Below are positions 16,139 to 24,299 of a stretch of DNA of 30,239 bases, one piece after another; the first letter of the stretch is position 1; every line of letters begins with the position of its first letter. The stretch is taken from positions 1 to 30,239 of the forward strand of contig CAZIUL010000051.1 of the NCBI GenBank assembly GCA_964542475.1, read 5' to 3'. Source of the stretch: CAZIUL01 sp964542475. Lineage in GTDB: Bacteria > Planctomycetota > B15-G4 > CAYZWU01. Both the position numbers and the translations under genes were made by a program. A model generated the notes under the pieces. It saw only the letters and a list, made by a program, of their open reading frames with translations, was not told the DNA's origin and ran no database searches.

Positions 16139-17290
16139 TTGGATTACATCGCGCCCATAGCGGAAATCATCCAGGAGATCAAGGAAGCCGGTGATGAAAG
16201 CTCCGGGCTCTGTTTCCAATGCGGGAAATGCGACACCGTCTGCCCGTGGAACCACGTTCGAAAGTTCAGCATCCGCAAGATCATCAGGGAAGCATCTTTC
16301 GGCTTGACCGAGATCGAAAGCGAAGATATCTGGCGCTGCACAACCTGCGGCGACTGTTTCGAAAAATGCCCAAGGGGTGTCAAACAGATCGATCTCGGGA
16401 CCTCATTGCGCAAGCTCGCCACGAACTATGAAGTCATTCACGCCACCGCCCGCCCCGCGAAAGCGGCAAAGGGAAGCTTGTCCGCCGAAGGCAATCCGTT
16501 GAACGAGAAACGAGCGGAACGGGCCGACTGGGCAAAGGAGCTGCCAGTCAAGCCGTTCACCGAAGAAACGGAGATACTCTTTTTCGGCTGCTGCTACCTG
16601 AGCTATGATCCCAGGATGGTAAAAGTCGCAAAGGCCTCGGTCGAGATCCTGAACAAGGCCGGAGTCGATTTCGGCATCCTGGGCACAAAGGAAAGCTGTT
16701 GCGGCGAGAGCATCCGCAAGACAGGGGCCGAAGGCACTTACAAAAAGCTGGCCAGGGACAACATCAAGACCTTCATCGACAACGGTGTAAAAAAAATCGT
16801 GGTATCCTCCCCCCATTGCTACGAGGCTTTCAAGAACGAGTATTCAGAGTTCATGGTGAGCTTTGAAATCGTTCACATGACACAGTTCACGGCCGAGCTC
16901 ATAAAAGAGGGAAGGCTCGATATCTCCGGAGCGTATGAAAAGAAAGTGACGTACCACGACCCGTGTTACCTGGGTCGACATAACAACATCTTTGACGAGC
17001 CCCGCGAGATCCTTCGTAACATTCCGGGCTTGACGCTTGTTGAGATGGCCGCTTCCCGCAACAACAGCCTATGTTGCGGCGGAGGAGGCGGTCGGGTATG
17101 GATGGAAACGCAGAAGGGAGAACGGTTCTCCGAGCTCAGAGTGGAACAGGCGCGGGCAATCGGAGCCGAGGTGCTGGTTACAGCGTGCCCCTACTGCATC
17201 ACCATGTTCGAGGACAGCCGCCTGACCCTCGATGTTGAAGATGAAATAGAGATCAAGGATATAACCGAAATCATTCGGGAAGTGATTTGA
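16139..17290 (+). CDS. bamD: BamD, HdrC/HdrB-like iron-sulfur subunit
   Basis: I use the TTG at 16139 as start, ten bases after AGGAG, giving 383 residues (M/L-DYIAPIAEII). Two N-terminal [4Fe-4S] motifs (CFQCGKCDTVCP and CTTCGDCFEKCP) form an HdrC-like ferredoxin module. Two CCG domains follow, as in HdrB/HdrD: FFGCCYLSYDP with ESCCGESIRKTG, and DPCYLGRHNN with LCCGGGGGRVW, then CPYC. In heterodisulfide reductase the CCG domains hold non-cubane [4Fe-4S] clusters that react with the disulfide. In the Bam complex this subunit more likely relays electrons between BamE and BamBC. It lies 9 bases after bamC and 13 before the ATG of bamE. Confidence 0.92.
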   Translation: MDYIAPIAEIIQEIKEAGDESSGLCFQCGKCDTVCPWNHVRKFSIRKIIREASFGLTEIESEDIWRCTTCGDCFEKCPRGVKQIDLGTSLRKLATNYEVIHATARPAKAAKGSLSAEGNPLNEKRAERADWAKELPVKPFTEETEILFFGCCYLSYDPRMVKVAKASVEILNKAGVDFGILGTKESCCGESIRKTGAEGTYKKLARDNIKTFIDNGVKKIVVSSPHCYEAFKNEYSEFMVSFEIVHMTQFTAELIKEGRLDISGAYEKKVTYHDPCYLGRHNNIFDEPREILRNIPGLTLVEMAASRNNSLCCGGGGGRVWMETQKGERFSELRVEQARAIGAEVLVTACPYCITMFEDSRLTLDVEDEIEIKDITEIIREVI

Positions 17291-17303
17291 CAAACCTTCA
17301 CTG

Positions 17304-20300
17304 ATGAAAGGACGCGGCCTGGTGGAACAGATCCTGGTTGAAAAGAACTTCGGGGATGTGATGGTCGTCGGTGGCGGGATCAGCGGCATTCAAGCCGCTC
17401 TCGATATGGCTGCTGCCGGATTCAAGGTCTACCTGGTGGAGAAAGGGCCGAGCATCGGCGGCCACATGGCCCAGCTCGACAAAACCTTTCCTACCAACGA
17501 CTGTTCGATATGAATCCTCGCACCTAAAATGGTGGAGGTCGGTCGACATCCAAACATCGAGGTTCTGACATTTACAGAAGTTGACGGCGTGGAAGGTGAT
17601 GCCGGAGACTTCAAAGTATCCCTGATCAAGAAACCGCGGTTCATCCTGGAAGACAAATGTACGGGTTGCGGGACCTGCGTAAAATACTGCCCGAAAGAGT
17701 ACCCCGACCGTTTCAATCAAGGGATATCCAACAACAAAGCCGTGCATGTGTACTTCTCTCAAGCGATTCCGCTCGTCGCTTACATCGATGAGACCTGCCT
17801 CAGGCTTCAAGATGGAAAGTGTGATATCTGCAAAGGAGTCTGCCAGTCAGAAGCCATCGATTTCCTTCAAACGGCTGAGAAAACAGAAGCAAACGTGGGG
17901 ACGATCATTCTGGCTGCCGGAATGGAGCCGTACGATCCTGCAGCCGTAGCTGATTACGGCTATGAAAAAATGTGTAACGTTGTCACCAGCATGGACTACG
18001 AGCGGCTGTTATCCGCCACCGGGCCGTACCAGGGCAGGATTCTGCGAGCTTCCGACAAGGTACACCCCCGCAAGATCGCCTGGATTCAATGCGTCGGCTC
18101 CAGACGGGTCACCCCGGGCGAGAACAGCTACTGCTCGAGCGTGTGCTGCACCTATACCCAAAAGCAGGTGATTTTGACCAAGGAGCATGATGCAGAGGCG
18201 CTGTGCACAATATTCCACAACGACATTCGAGCCTTTGGCAAGGATTTCGAACAGTACTACCAGAGAGCTTCGAGCCTCCCCGGGGTTCGGTTCATCCGAA
18301 GCTACACATCGATCGCAAAAGAAATACCGGAAAGCAAAAATGTAGTGGTTCGGTACGCGACTTCGGACGATGGCGTAAAAGAGGAAGAGTTCGATATGGT
18401 GGTGTTATCCGTCGGATTGACCCCTCCTGCCGATCATCAGGATCTTGCCGACACATTCGGCATAGAGCTCAATTCACACGGATTCTCCAAGGCAAGCCTG
18501 GAAAACCCGGCAGCTACCACCAGGCCCGGAATCTTTGTCAGCGGCGCACTGCATGGGCCGACAGACATACCGGAATCGGTTTTCAGCGCCAGCGGCGCCG
18601 GTTCCCAGTGTGGTGAAGTACTCGATTACAGGCGAGGCAGGCTGGATCGTGAAAGGATATATCCAACCGAGAGGGATGTATCCGGGCAGAAACCGAGAAT
18701 CGGGGTTTTTGTGTGCCACTGCGGAGCGAACATAGGAAGTGTTGTGAATGTTCCATCCGCGGTTGAAGAGGCCCGGATGTTGCAAGGCGTTGTCCACGCC
18801 CAGGAACAACTGTTTTCATGCGCGACCAACTCCGCCAGGGAAATAACGGATATTGCAAAAGAAAAAAAGCTCAACCGGGTGGTCATCGCCGCCTGCTCTC
18901 CCAGAACCCTCGAAGCCTTGTTCCGCGACACCCTTCGTGAGGCCGGACTCAATCAGTACTACTGTGAAATGGCTAACATCCGGGAGCAGTGCTCGTGGGT
19001 CCATTCCAAGGAAAAGGAAGAAGCGACGCAAAAGGCAAAGGATATCATCCGGATGTCTGTGGCGCGGGCCAACCACTTGAAACCGCTGCAGGAGTTCGAT
19101 CTGCCGGTAAACAAGACAACCCTGGTGGTTGGAGGAGGTATCGCGGGCATGACCTGTGCGCTATCGATCGCCAGGCAGGGGTATCAGGTTCACATGGTGG
19201 AGAAGGACAAAGAGCTTGGCGGTATGGCGCGAAGAATACACACCACCCTGGAAGGGATGAATGTTCAAGTTTATTTGAGTGATTTGATTCGCTCGGTATA
19301 CAAGAACCCCCTGATACATGTATCGCATGAGGCGTCCATAAAAAAGGTTTCCGGTTATGTGGGGAATTTCTTCACCACAGTGGAAGGCAAGGGCGGGACA
19401 AAAGAGATCGCACACGGCGCATCCGTCATCGCAACAGGCGCTGACGTGTATCAACCGACCGAATACCTTTATGGAAAAAGCGACAAGGTGTTCACCCACC
19501 TCGAGCTTGGGGAGAAAATCGCCGAGAGCAATGAATCGATTGTCAAGGCCGGAACCCTGGTGATGATCCAGTGCGTCGGCTGCAGAAACGAAGACAGGAA
19601 TTACTGCAGCAGGGTATGCTGCAGCCACGCGATAAAAAACGCCCTGAAACTGAAAGAGCTGAACCCCCGTATGACGGTTTACATCCTGTTCAGGGATATG
19701 AGAACCTATGGGTTCAAAGAGGATTTTTACAGGGAAGCGGCGGAAAAAGATGTGATATTCATCCAATACGAGCCGGATGATCCGCCCCAGGTTGAAGAGG
19801 CCGCGAACGAGGAGGGGAAGCCCTGCGTGCGGGTCACTGTTCCCGATTCCATTCTGGGCAGCGGGCTTGAACTGGATGCAGATGTACTCTCTCTGGCGGC
19901 TGCCGTGGTTCCCTCGTCAGGAGCCGGGGAGATCGCCGGCCTGTTCAAGGTCACGTTGGGTGCGGATGATTTTTTCAAGGAAGCCCATGTCAAGCTACGG
20001 CCCGTTGAGTTCGCCACGGACGGTGTCTACCTTTGTGGAACAGCCCACTATCCGAAGCATATAGAGGAAACGATCATTCAGGCATACGGCGCTGCCGGCC
20101 GGGTTTGTACGCTGCTGTCACACGACACGGTCGTAGCTTCCGGCTCCGTTGCCGAGGTCAATGAGCACGATTGCGTGTCCTGCGGGGCCTGCATGACCTC
20201 CTGTACCTATGATGCGATAGAGTTTTGCGACACACCAAACGGTCCAAAAGCCCGGGTCAACCCTGTTCTCTGCAAAGGAGACGGTCTGTGTGACGCCAAA

Positions 20301-20444
20301 TGCCCCACAAACGCGATCATGGTGGGACACTTTACCAACGAAGCGATCTTCAGCCAGATCGATGCGGCGGCAGGTCCGGTCAATGCCGCGGGTACCGGGG
20401 ACGAGATGCAACAACAGCTGGACGCGGTTACCGGAGATGTGTAG
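17304..20444 (+). CDS. bamE: BamE, HdrA-like flavin/iron-sulfur subunit containing selenocysteine (UGA at 17511-17513)
   Basis: The frame runs from 17304 through one in-frame TGA (17511-17513) to TAG 20442-20444, giving 1046 residues with Sec70. HdrA sequences keep a Cys at this place: PTNDCSI-U-ILAPKMVEVG matches the conserved segment on both sides of the UGA. Domain order is: FAD-binding GGGISG (about residues 20-30), Sec70, [4Fe-4S] CTGCGTCVKYCP (from Cys119), CDICKGVC, a second HdrA-like part with a second FAD site GGGIAGM (about residue 610), CVGCRNEDRNYCSRVCC, and a C-terminal double ferredoxin (CVSCGACMTSC from about residue 958, then CKGDGLCDAKCP). HdrA is the flavin-based electron-bifurcating subunit; BamE is proposed to bifurcate or confurcate electrons for benzoyl-CoA reduction. 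GTG 17322, nine bases after AAAGGA, is a better supported start than ATG 17304 and would remove six residues. Ordinary annotation would break it into 69- and 971-residue pieces. Confidence 0.9.
17533..17552 (+). promoter_or_regulatory. Candidate SECIS element in bamE
   Basis: GTC (17538-17540) and GAC (17545-17547) close a GGTC loop (17541-17544). After one G-A mismatch (17537/17548) the stem continues as TGGA (17533-17536) against TCCA (17549-17552). The loop begins 28 bases after the UGA and has the same GGUC sequence as the selenothioredoxin hairpin. Confidence 0.7.
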
Positions 20445-20480
20445 GAATTTCGAATGAACCTGTAAAGGAGGTGATGACCG

Positions 20481-21260
20481 ATGAGTTCAGGCCCTGAATT
20501 CAAACCGAAAACAATCGGTTTCGTATGCCACTGGTGAGCATACGGGGCTGCGGACACGGCGGGAGTTGCCCGTCTACAATACTCGAGTAACATCAGGCTC
20601 GTTCGCGTCATGTGTTCGGGTAAAGTCGACCTGGAGTTCATATTCAGAGCGTTCCTGGCCGGACAGGACGGCGTACTGGTTGGAGGTTGCCGGCTGAACG
20701 ATTGCAACTACGTCACCAACGGAAACTACGACGCCTTGGGCAATACGTACATCTGCAAGAACATAATGGAACGTATAGGCATTAATCCTGAAAGGCTGAG
20801 CATAGAGTTCATGTCCGGCGGCGAAGGCAATGTTCTGGCTGAAGTCATCAACAGCTTTACAGGGAAGATAAAGGAGATCGGCCCCCTTGGCAAAGCTGAA
20901 GGAATAGATAAAACCAGGCTGGAACACGATCTTGAAGCCGTTGTAAAACTGATTCCATACCTCAGGCTGGTGGAACGGGAAAAGCTCCGAGTTCCTGAAA
21001 AATCTGAAGAGGCGTACCGCGAATTTTTCGCGAGCCGCGAGGTGAGCCGGTTGTTTGACGAGTTGATCGGCGAGAAACTGGCGATCAGCCGGATCGTGTC
21101 ACTCCTTCGGGATAAATCCCTCTCAACCGGCGAGATTTCGGATGCCCTCGGCCTGACCCCGTCCGAAGTCTCTAAACAGATGAAAAGCTCATCAAGGCAA
21201 GGGTTGGTCAGGTACGATGTGGACAGCAACTGCTATGCGCTCGCCGCGGGCCAGGCTTAA
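20481..21260 (+). CDS. bamF: BamF, MvhD-like subunit containing selenocysteine (UGA at 20535-20537), with C-terminal winged helix
   Basis: The start at ATG 20481 follows a strong AAAGGAGGT. The frame passes an in-frame TGA (20535-20537, Sec19) and ends at TAA 21258-21260, giving 259 residues. The first 140 residues are MvhD-like: IGFVCHW-U-AYGAAD (the MvhD motif CxWC with Sec for the second Cys), RVMCSGKVDLEFIFRAF and GGCRLNDCNYVTNGNY. MvhD holds a [2Fe-2S] cluster and links the NADH- or hydrogen-oxidising module to HdrA, so BamF probably joins BamGHI to BamE. BamF is a known Sec protein in Geobacter metallireducens. Unlike plain MvhD (about 140 residues), it carries a C-terminal helical linker and a winged-helix-like domain (about 198-250: LSTGEISDALGLTPSEVSKQ). 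If the UGA is not decoded, translation stops after 18 residues. Confidence 0.92.
20558..20574 (+). promoter_or_regulatory. Candidate SECIS element in bamF
   Basis: GGCGGG (20558-20563) pairs with CCCGTC (20569-20574), including one G-T pair, around an AGTTG loop. The loop begins 27 bases after the UGA, within the usual bacterial range. The loop lacks GGUC. A competing smaller hairpin (20547-20560, loop CGGACA) starts earlier and could be used instead. Confidence 0.5.
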
Positions 21261-21275
21261 ATCCCGTGATCATGT

Positions 21276-21743
21276 ATGAAAGAACAGGCAATGGAAACCG
21301 CGAAGATCGACCAAATCATTGACAGGCATCATGGCGAAGCCAGCGCTCTCATTCAAGTCCTGCTGGAGATCCAGAGCGAGATCAACTGGCTCCCCAAGGA
21401 GCTCCTTGCGCGGGTCAGCGAAAAGCTGAAGGTGCCTCTGAGCCGGATTCAGCACATCGCAACCTTTTACAAGGCGTTCAGCCTGGTTCCCAAGGGACGC
21501 CATCAGGTTCACGTCTGCATGGGTACGGCCTGCCATGTTCGCGGTGCCACGCGCGTGCTCGACAAGGTGCAGGACCTGACAGGAATCAAGCCCGGGGAGA
21601 CGGACCTGGAACTGAAATTCAGCCTGGAAACGGTCAACTGCCTCGGTTGCTGCGCGCTGGGTCCGGTGGTGGAAATCGATGGAAAAACCCATGGAAAAAT
21701 TACCCCCGCCACAACTCCGGACATGATCAAAAGCTATGAATAA
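21276..21743 (+). CDS. bamG: BamG, NuoE-like [2Fe-2S] subunit
   Basis: The protein has 155 residues from ATG 21276, or 150 from ATG 21291, where the family-like beginning METAKIDQIIDRHHGE occurs; neither start has a strong Shine-Dalgarno sequence. It is a thioredoxin-fold [2Fe-2S] protein of the NuoE/HoxE type. An N-terminal helical part ends with SRIQHIATFYKAFSL, and the four cluster Cys lie in CMGTACH (C-x4-C) and CLGCC (C-x3-C). With BamH it forms the NADH-oxidising module that feeds electrons to BamI and BamF. It lies 15 bases after bamF and 9 before bamH. Confidence 0.92.
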   Translation: MKEQAMETAKIDQIIDRHHGEASALIQVLLEIQSEINWLPKELLARVSEKLKVPLSRIQHIATFYKAFSLVPKGRHQVHVCMGTACHVRGATRVLDKVQDLTGIKPGETDLELKFSLETVNCLGCCALGPVVEIDGKTHGKITPATTPDMIKSYE

Positions 21744-21752
21744 GGAACGAAG

Positions 21753-23681
21753 ATGCCAACGATAAATTCCCCTGTCGAGCTGGAAGCATTCAGGAAGGAT
21801 ATCTTATTGAAAAGGGGGTCAAGCAAACCCTGTATCACCCTTTGCAGCGGCACGGCCTGCCATGCCACCGGCAGCAAGGAGGTTGCACTGGCCATTGAGC
21901 AGGAAATGGAAAGTCAAGGACTGACCGACAAGGTGGATTTCAGAAGAACCGGGTGCCACGGCTTTTGCGAGAAAGGCCCCATCGTTGTCATCGATCCCGA
22001 GGGGATATGCTATCTCCAGGTAACGCCCGAAGACGTTCCCGAAATCATCTCCTCCACTGTCAAGGACAACGTGGTTATCGATCGCCTGGTCTACACCAAT
22101 CCCTCGACAGGCGAAAAAACAGTCCATGAATCCGAGATTCCTTTTTACAAGAACCAGCAGCGAATGGTTTTCGGAGCCAACAGAAAAATTGATCCGCAAA
22201 GCATTGAGGACTACCTCGTAAATGACGGCGGGAAAGCCTTGGCCAAAGCGCTGTTCGAAATGACGCCGGATCAGGTGATCTCCGAGGTGAAAGACGCCAA
22301 GCTCAGGGGCAGGGGTGGCGCCGGGTTCCCTGCAGGGGTGAAGTGGGAGCTTGCGCGCGAAGCCCCGGGAGAGCAGAAGTACGTGGTCGTCAACTGCGAC
22401 GAGGGCGACCCCGGAGCCTACATGGACAGGTCGCTCATGGAGGGAAACCCCTACGGCGTGCTCGAGGGACTGATCATCGGCGCGTATGCCATCGGCTCCC
22501 ATGAGGGGTATTTTTACGTTCGCCAGGAGTACCCGCTGGCGCTCGAGAATCTGGGCGTCGCCGTCAAGCGGGCCGAGGAGCACGGGCTCCTGGGGAAAAA
22601 CATCCTCGGATCGGGGTTCGATTTTGAAGTCAAGGTGCATCGAGGGGCGGGCGCCTTCGTGTGTGGCGAGGAGACAGCGCTGCTCAAGTCGTTGGAGGGC
22701 ATGGCAGGCGAGCCGAGACCGAGGCCCCCGTATCCCGCTGAAAAAGGGCTCTGGGAAAAGCCGACCAACATCAACAATGTGGAAACCTGGGCCAACATCC
22801 CCCTGATCATCAACAATGGGGCAAAGGCCTTTGCCTCGATCGGTACCGAAAATAGCAAGGGCACGAAGATCTTCTCCCTTGTCGGCAAGATCAACAACAC
22901 CGGCCTTGTGGAGGTGCCCATGGGCATCACCCTGAGAGAGGTCATCTTCGAGATAGGCGGTGGAATACCCGGCAACAAGAAGTTCAAGGCCGTTCAGACC
23001 GGGGGGCCGTCCGGGGGATGCATCCCCGAAGAACTGCTGGATTTGAAGGTCGGCTTTGATGAGCTAACCAAGGCCGGTTCCATGATGGGCTCGGGCGGAA
23101 TGATCATCATGGATGAAGACACCTGCATGGTCGACGTTGCCAGGTACTTCATCGATTTCCTGACCGATGAATCGTGCGGAAAATGCGTTCCCTGTCGTGA
23201 GGGCCTCAGGCAGATGCACAAGATTCTGACCAGGATCACCAAGGGAAAGGGAACAGACGGCGACATCGAAACCCTGGAGAACCTTGCGGAGACAGCAGTT
23301 GAGGCCTCCCTCTGCGCCCTGGGCAGCACGGCTGCCAACCCTTTCTTGAGCACGTTTCGCTACTTCAAGCACGAGTACACGGCACATATCAAGGACAAGC
23401 GTTGCCCGGCGCTTTCCTGCAAGGAGCTGATCTCCTACTACATCGATCCGGCAAGGTGCAAAGCCTGTCGCATCTGCGAAATAGAATGCCCTGACAAGGC
23501 GATCGACGGCGGCAAGAAGAAAATCCACATCATCGACCAGGAGAAATGCACGAACTGCGGCACCTGCCTTGACGTTTGCCCCTCCAAGTTCGATGCTGTA
23601 GTAAAGATCTCGGGCGAGCCGGTTCCTGATCCCATCCCTGAAGATCAAAGAGTGATAGTCAGAAAGAGAAAAAGCAAATGA
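21753..23681 (+). CDS. bamH: BamH, NuoF-like NADH-binding flavoprotein with extra ferredoxins
   Basis: This 642-residue protein has the extended NuoF layout seen in NADH-dependent bifurcating enzymes. It has an N-terminal thioredoxin-like [2Fe-2S] domain (CITLCSGTACHATGS, then CHGFCEKGP), the NADH/FMN region (LRGRGGAGFPAGVKW, CDEGDPGAYMDR, GAGAFVCGEETAL), a SLBB-like part, and the [4Fe-4S] site CGKCVPCREG. Two C-terminal [4Fe-4S] motifs follow, CKACRICEIECP and CTNCGTCLDVCP. It oxidises NADH (or reduces NAD+ if the complex runs the other way) with FMN as cofactor. The start follows AAGGAAC. The stop TGA overlaps the bamI start as ATGA (23678-23681). It is cytoplasmic and part of the megadalton Bam complex known from Geobacter. 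Confidence 0.94.
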   Translation: MPTINSPVELEAFRKDILLKRGSSKPCITLCSGTACHATGSKEVALAIEQEMESQGLTDKVDFRRTGCHGFCEKGPIVVIDPEGICYLQVTPEDVPEIISSTVKDNVVIDRLVYTNPSTGEKTVHESEIPFYKNQQRMVFGANRKIDPQSIEDYLVNDGGKALAKALFEMTPDQVISEVKDAKLRGRGGAGFPAGVKWELAREAPGEQKYVVVNCDEGDPGAYMDRSLMEGNPYGVLEGLIIGAYAIGSHEGYFYVRQEYPLALENLGVAVKRAEEHGLLGKNILGSGFDFEVKVHRGAGAFVCGEETALLKSLEGMAGEPRPRPPYPAEKGLWEKPTNINNVETWANIPLIINNGAKAFASIGTENSKGTKIFSLVGKINNTGLVEVPMGITLREVIFEIGGGIPGNKKFKAVQTGGPSGGCIPEELLDLKVGFDELTKAGSMMGSGGMIIMDEDTCMVDVARYFIDFLTDESCGKCVPCREGLRQMHKILTRITKGKGTDGDIETLENLAETAVEASLCALGSTAANPFLSTFRYFKHEYTAHIKDKRCPALSCKELISYYIDPARCKACRICEIECPDKAIDGGKKKIHIIDQEKCTNCGTCLDVCPSKFDAVVKISGEPVPDPIPEDQRVIVRKRKSK

Positions 23682-24277
23682 GTGATATCCGTTTACAGAT
23701 TGACGGAAAAGAGGTCGCGGCAAAGGAGGGGATGACCGTACTCCAGGCTGCCCAAAGCGCTGGGATATCCATACCCACGCTCTGTCACCACGAAGAGCTG
23801 ACTCCATTTGGCGGCTGCCGGATCTGCATCGTAGAGGCGGAGATCAAGGGATCGAGCGGGCTCGTTGTTTCATGCGTTCACAGGGTTGAAGAAAACCTGG
23901 CCGTCAAAACCAGGTCCGAGAAGGTTGACAGAGTTCGCAAAACCATTCTGGAGCTGCTGCTGGCCCATGCCCCGGATTCCCCCAAGCTCCGGGATCTGGC
24001 AGAAGAGTACGGTGCGGACAGGGACCGGTTCGAGAAAGACGCCTCCTTCTGCATCCACTGCGGCCTGTGTGTCAGGTACTGTGCCGAGGTAGCAAAAAAG
24101 AACGCGGTTGGTTTCATCGACAGGGGAATCCGCAAGGAGATCTGTTTCATCCCGGAGATCGCGGCCCGGGAGTGCGACGCCTGCAAGGCCTGTTTCCCGC
24201 TGTGCCCCACATCCTATCTCCAGGCTGCGTACGTCCTGGCCGAATCCCTGGCGTTCCCCGCGCATGTTCATGATTAA
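23678..24277 (+). CDS. bamI: BamI, NuoG/HoxU-like iron-sulfur subunit
   Basis: The 199-residue protein corresponds to the N-terminal part of NuoG, similar in size to HoxU. A plant-type [2Fe-2S] ferredoxin domain is followed by Fe-S sites typical of the family: PTLCHHEELTPFGGCRIC then SCVHRV supply the [2Fe-2S] ligands, a His/Cys helix region follows, and then FCIHCGLCVRYC and CDACKACFPLCP for two [4Fe-4S] clusters. It would take electrons from BamH and pass them to the Hdr/Mvh-like part. Its start overlaps the bamH stop by four bases, so the two are probably translationally coupled. It is the last recognised bam gene, and the next gene, 22 bases on, is unrelated. Confidence 0.92.
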   Translation: MSDIRLQIDGKEVAAKEGMTVLQAAQSAGISIPTLCHHEELTPFGGCRICIVEAEIKGSSGLVVSCVHRVEENLAVKTRSEKVDRVRKTILELLLAHAPDSPKLRDLAEEYGADRDRFEKDASFCIHCGLCVRYCAEVAKKNAVGFIDRGIRKEICFIPEIAARECDACKACFPLCPTSYLQAAYVLAESLAFPAHVHD

Positions 24278-24299
24278 CCGGGAATGATGAGTAACTATT

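Noticed and set aside
17529..20444. Separate 971-residue HdrA-like gene starting at ATG 17529
   Set aside because: The frame continues upstream across a single TGA into a perfect HdrA N-terminus with an FAD site. The TGA is at a conserved Cys and has a SECIS-like hairpin, so one selenoprotein gene is a better reading than a truncated gene or a pseudogene.
20610..21260. Separate 216-residue MvhD fragment starting at ATG 20610
   Set aside because: It lacks the N-terminal half of the MvhD domain and has no ribosome binding site. The AAAGGAGGT and ATG at 20481 give the complete domain when UGA is read as Sec.
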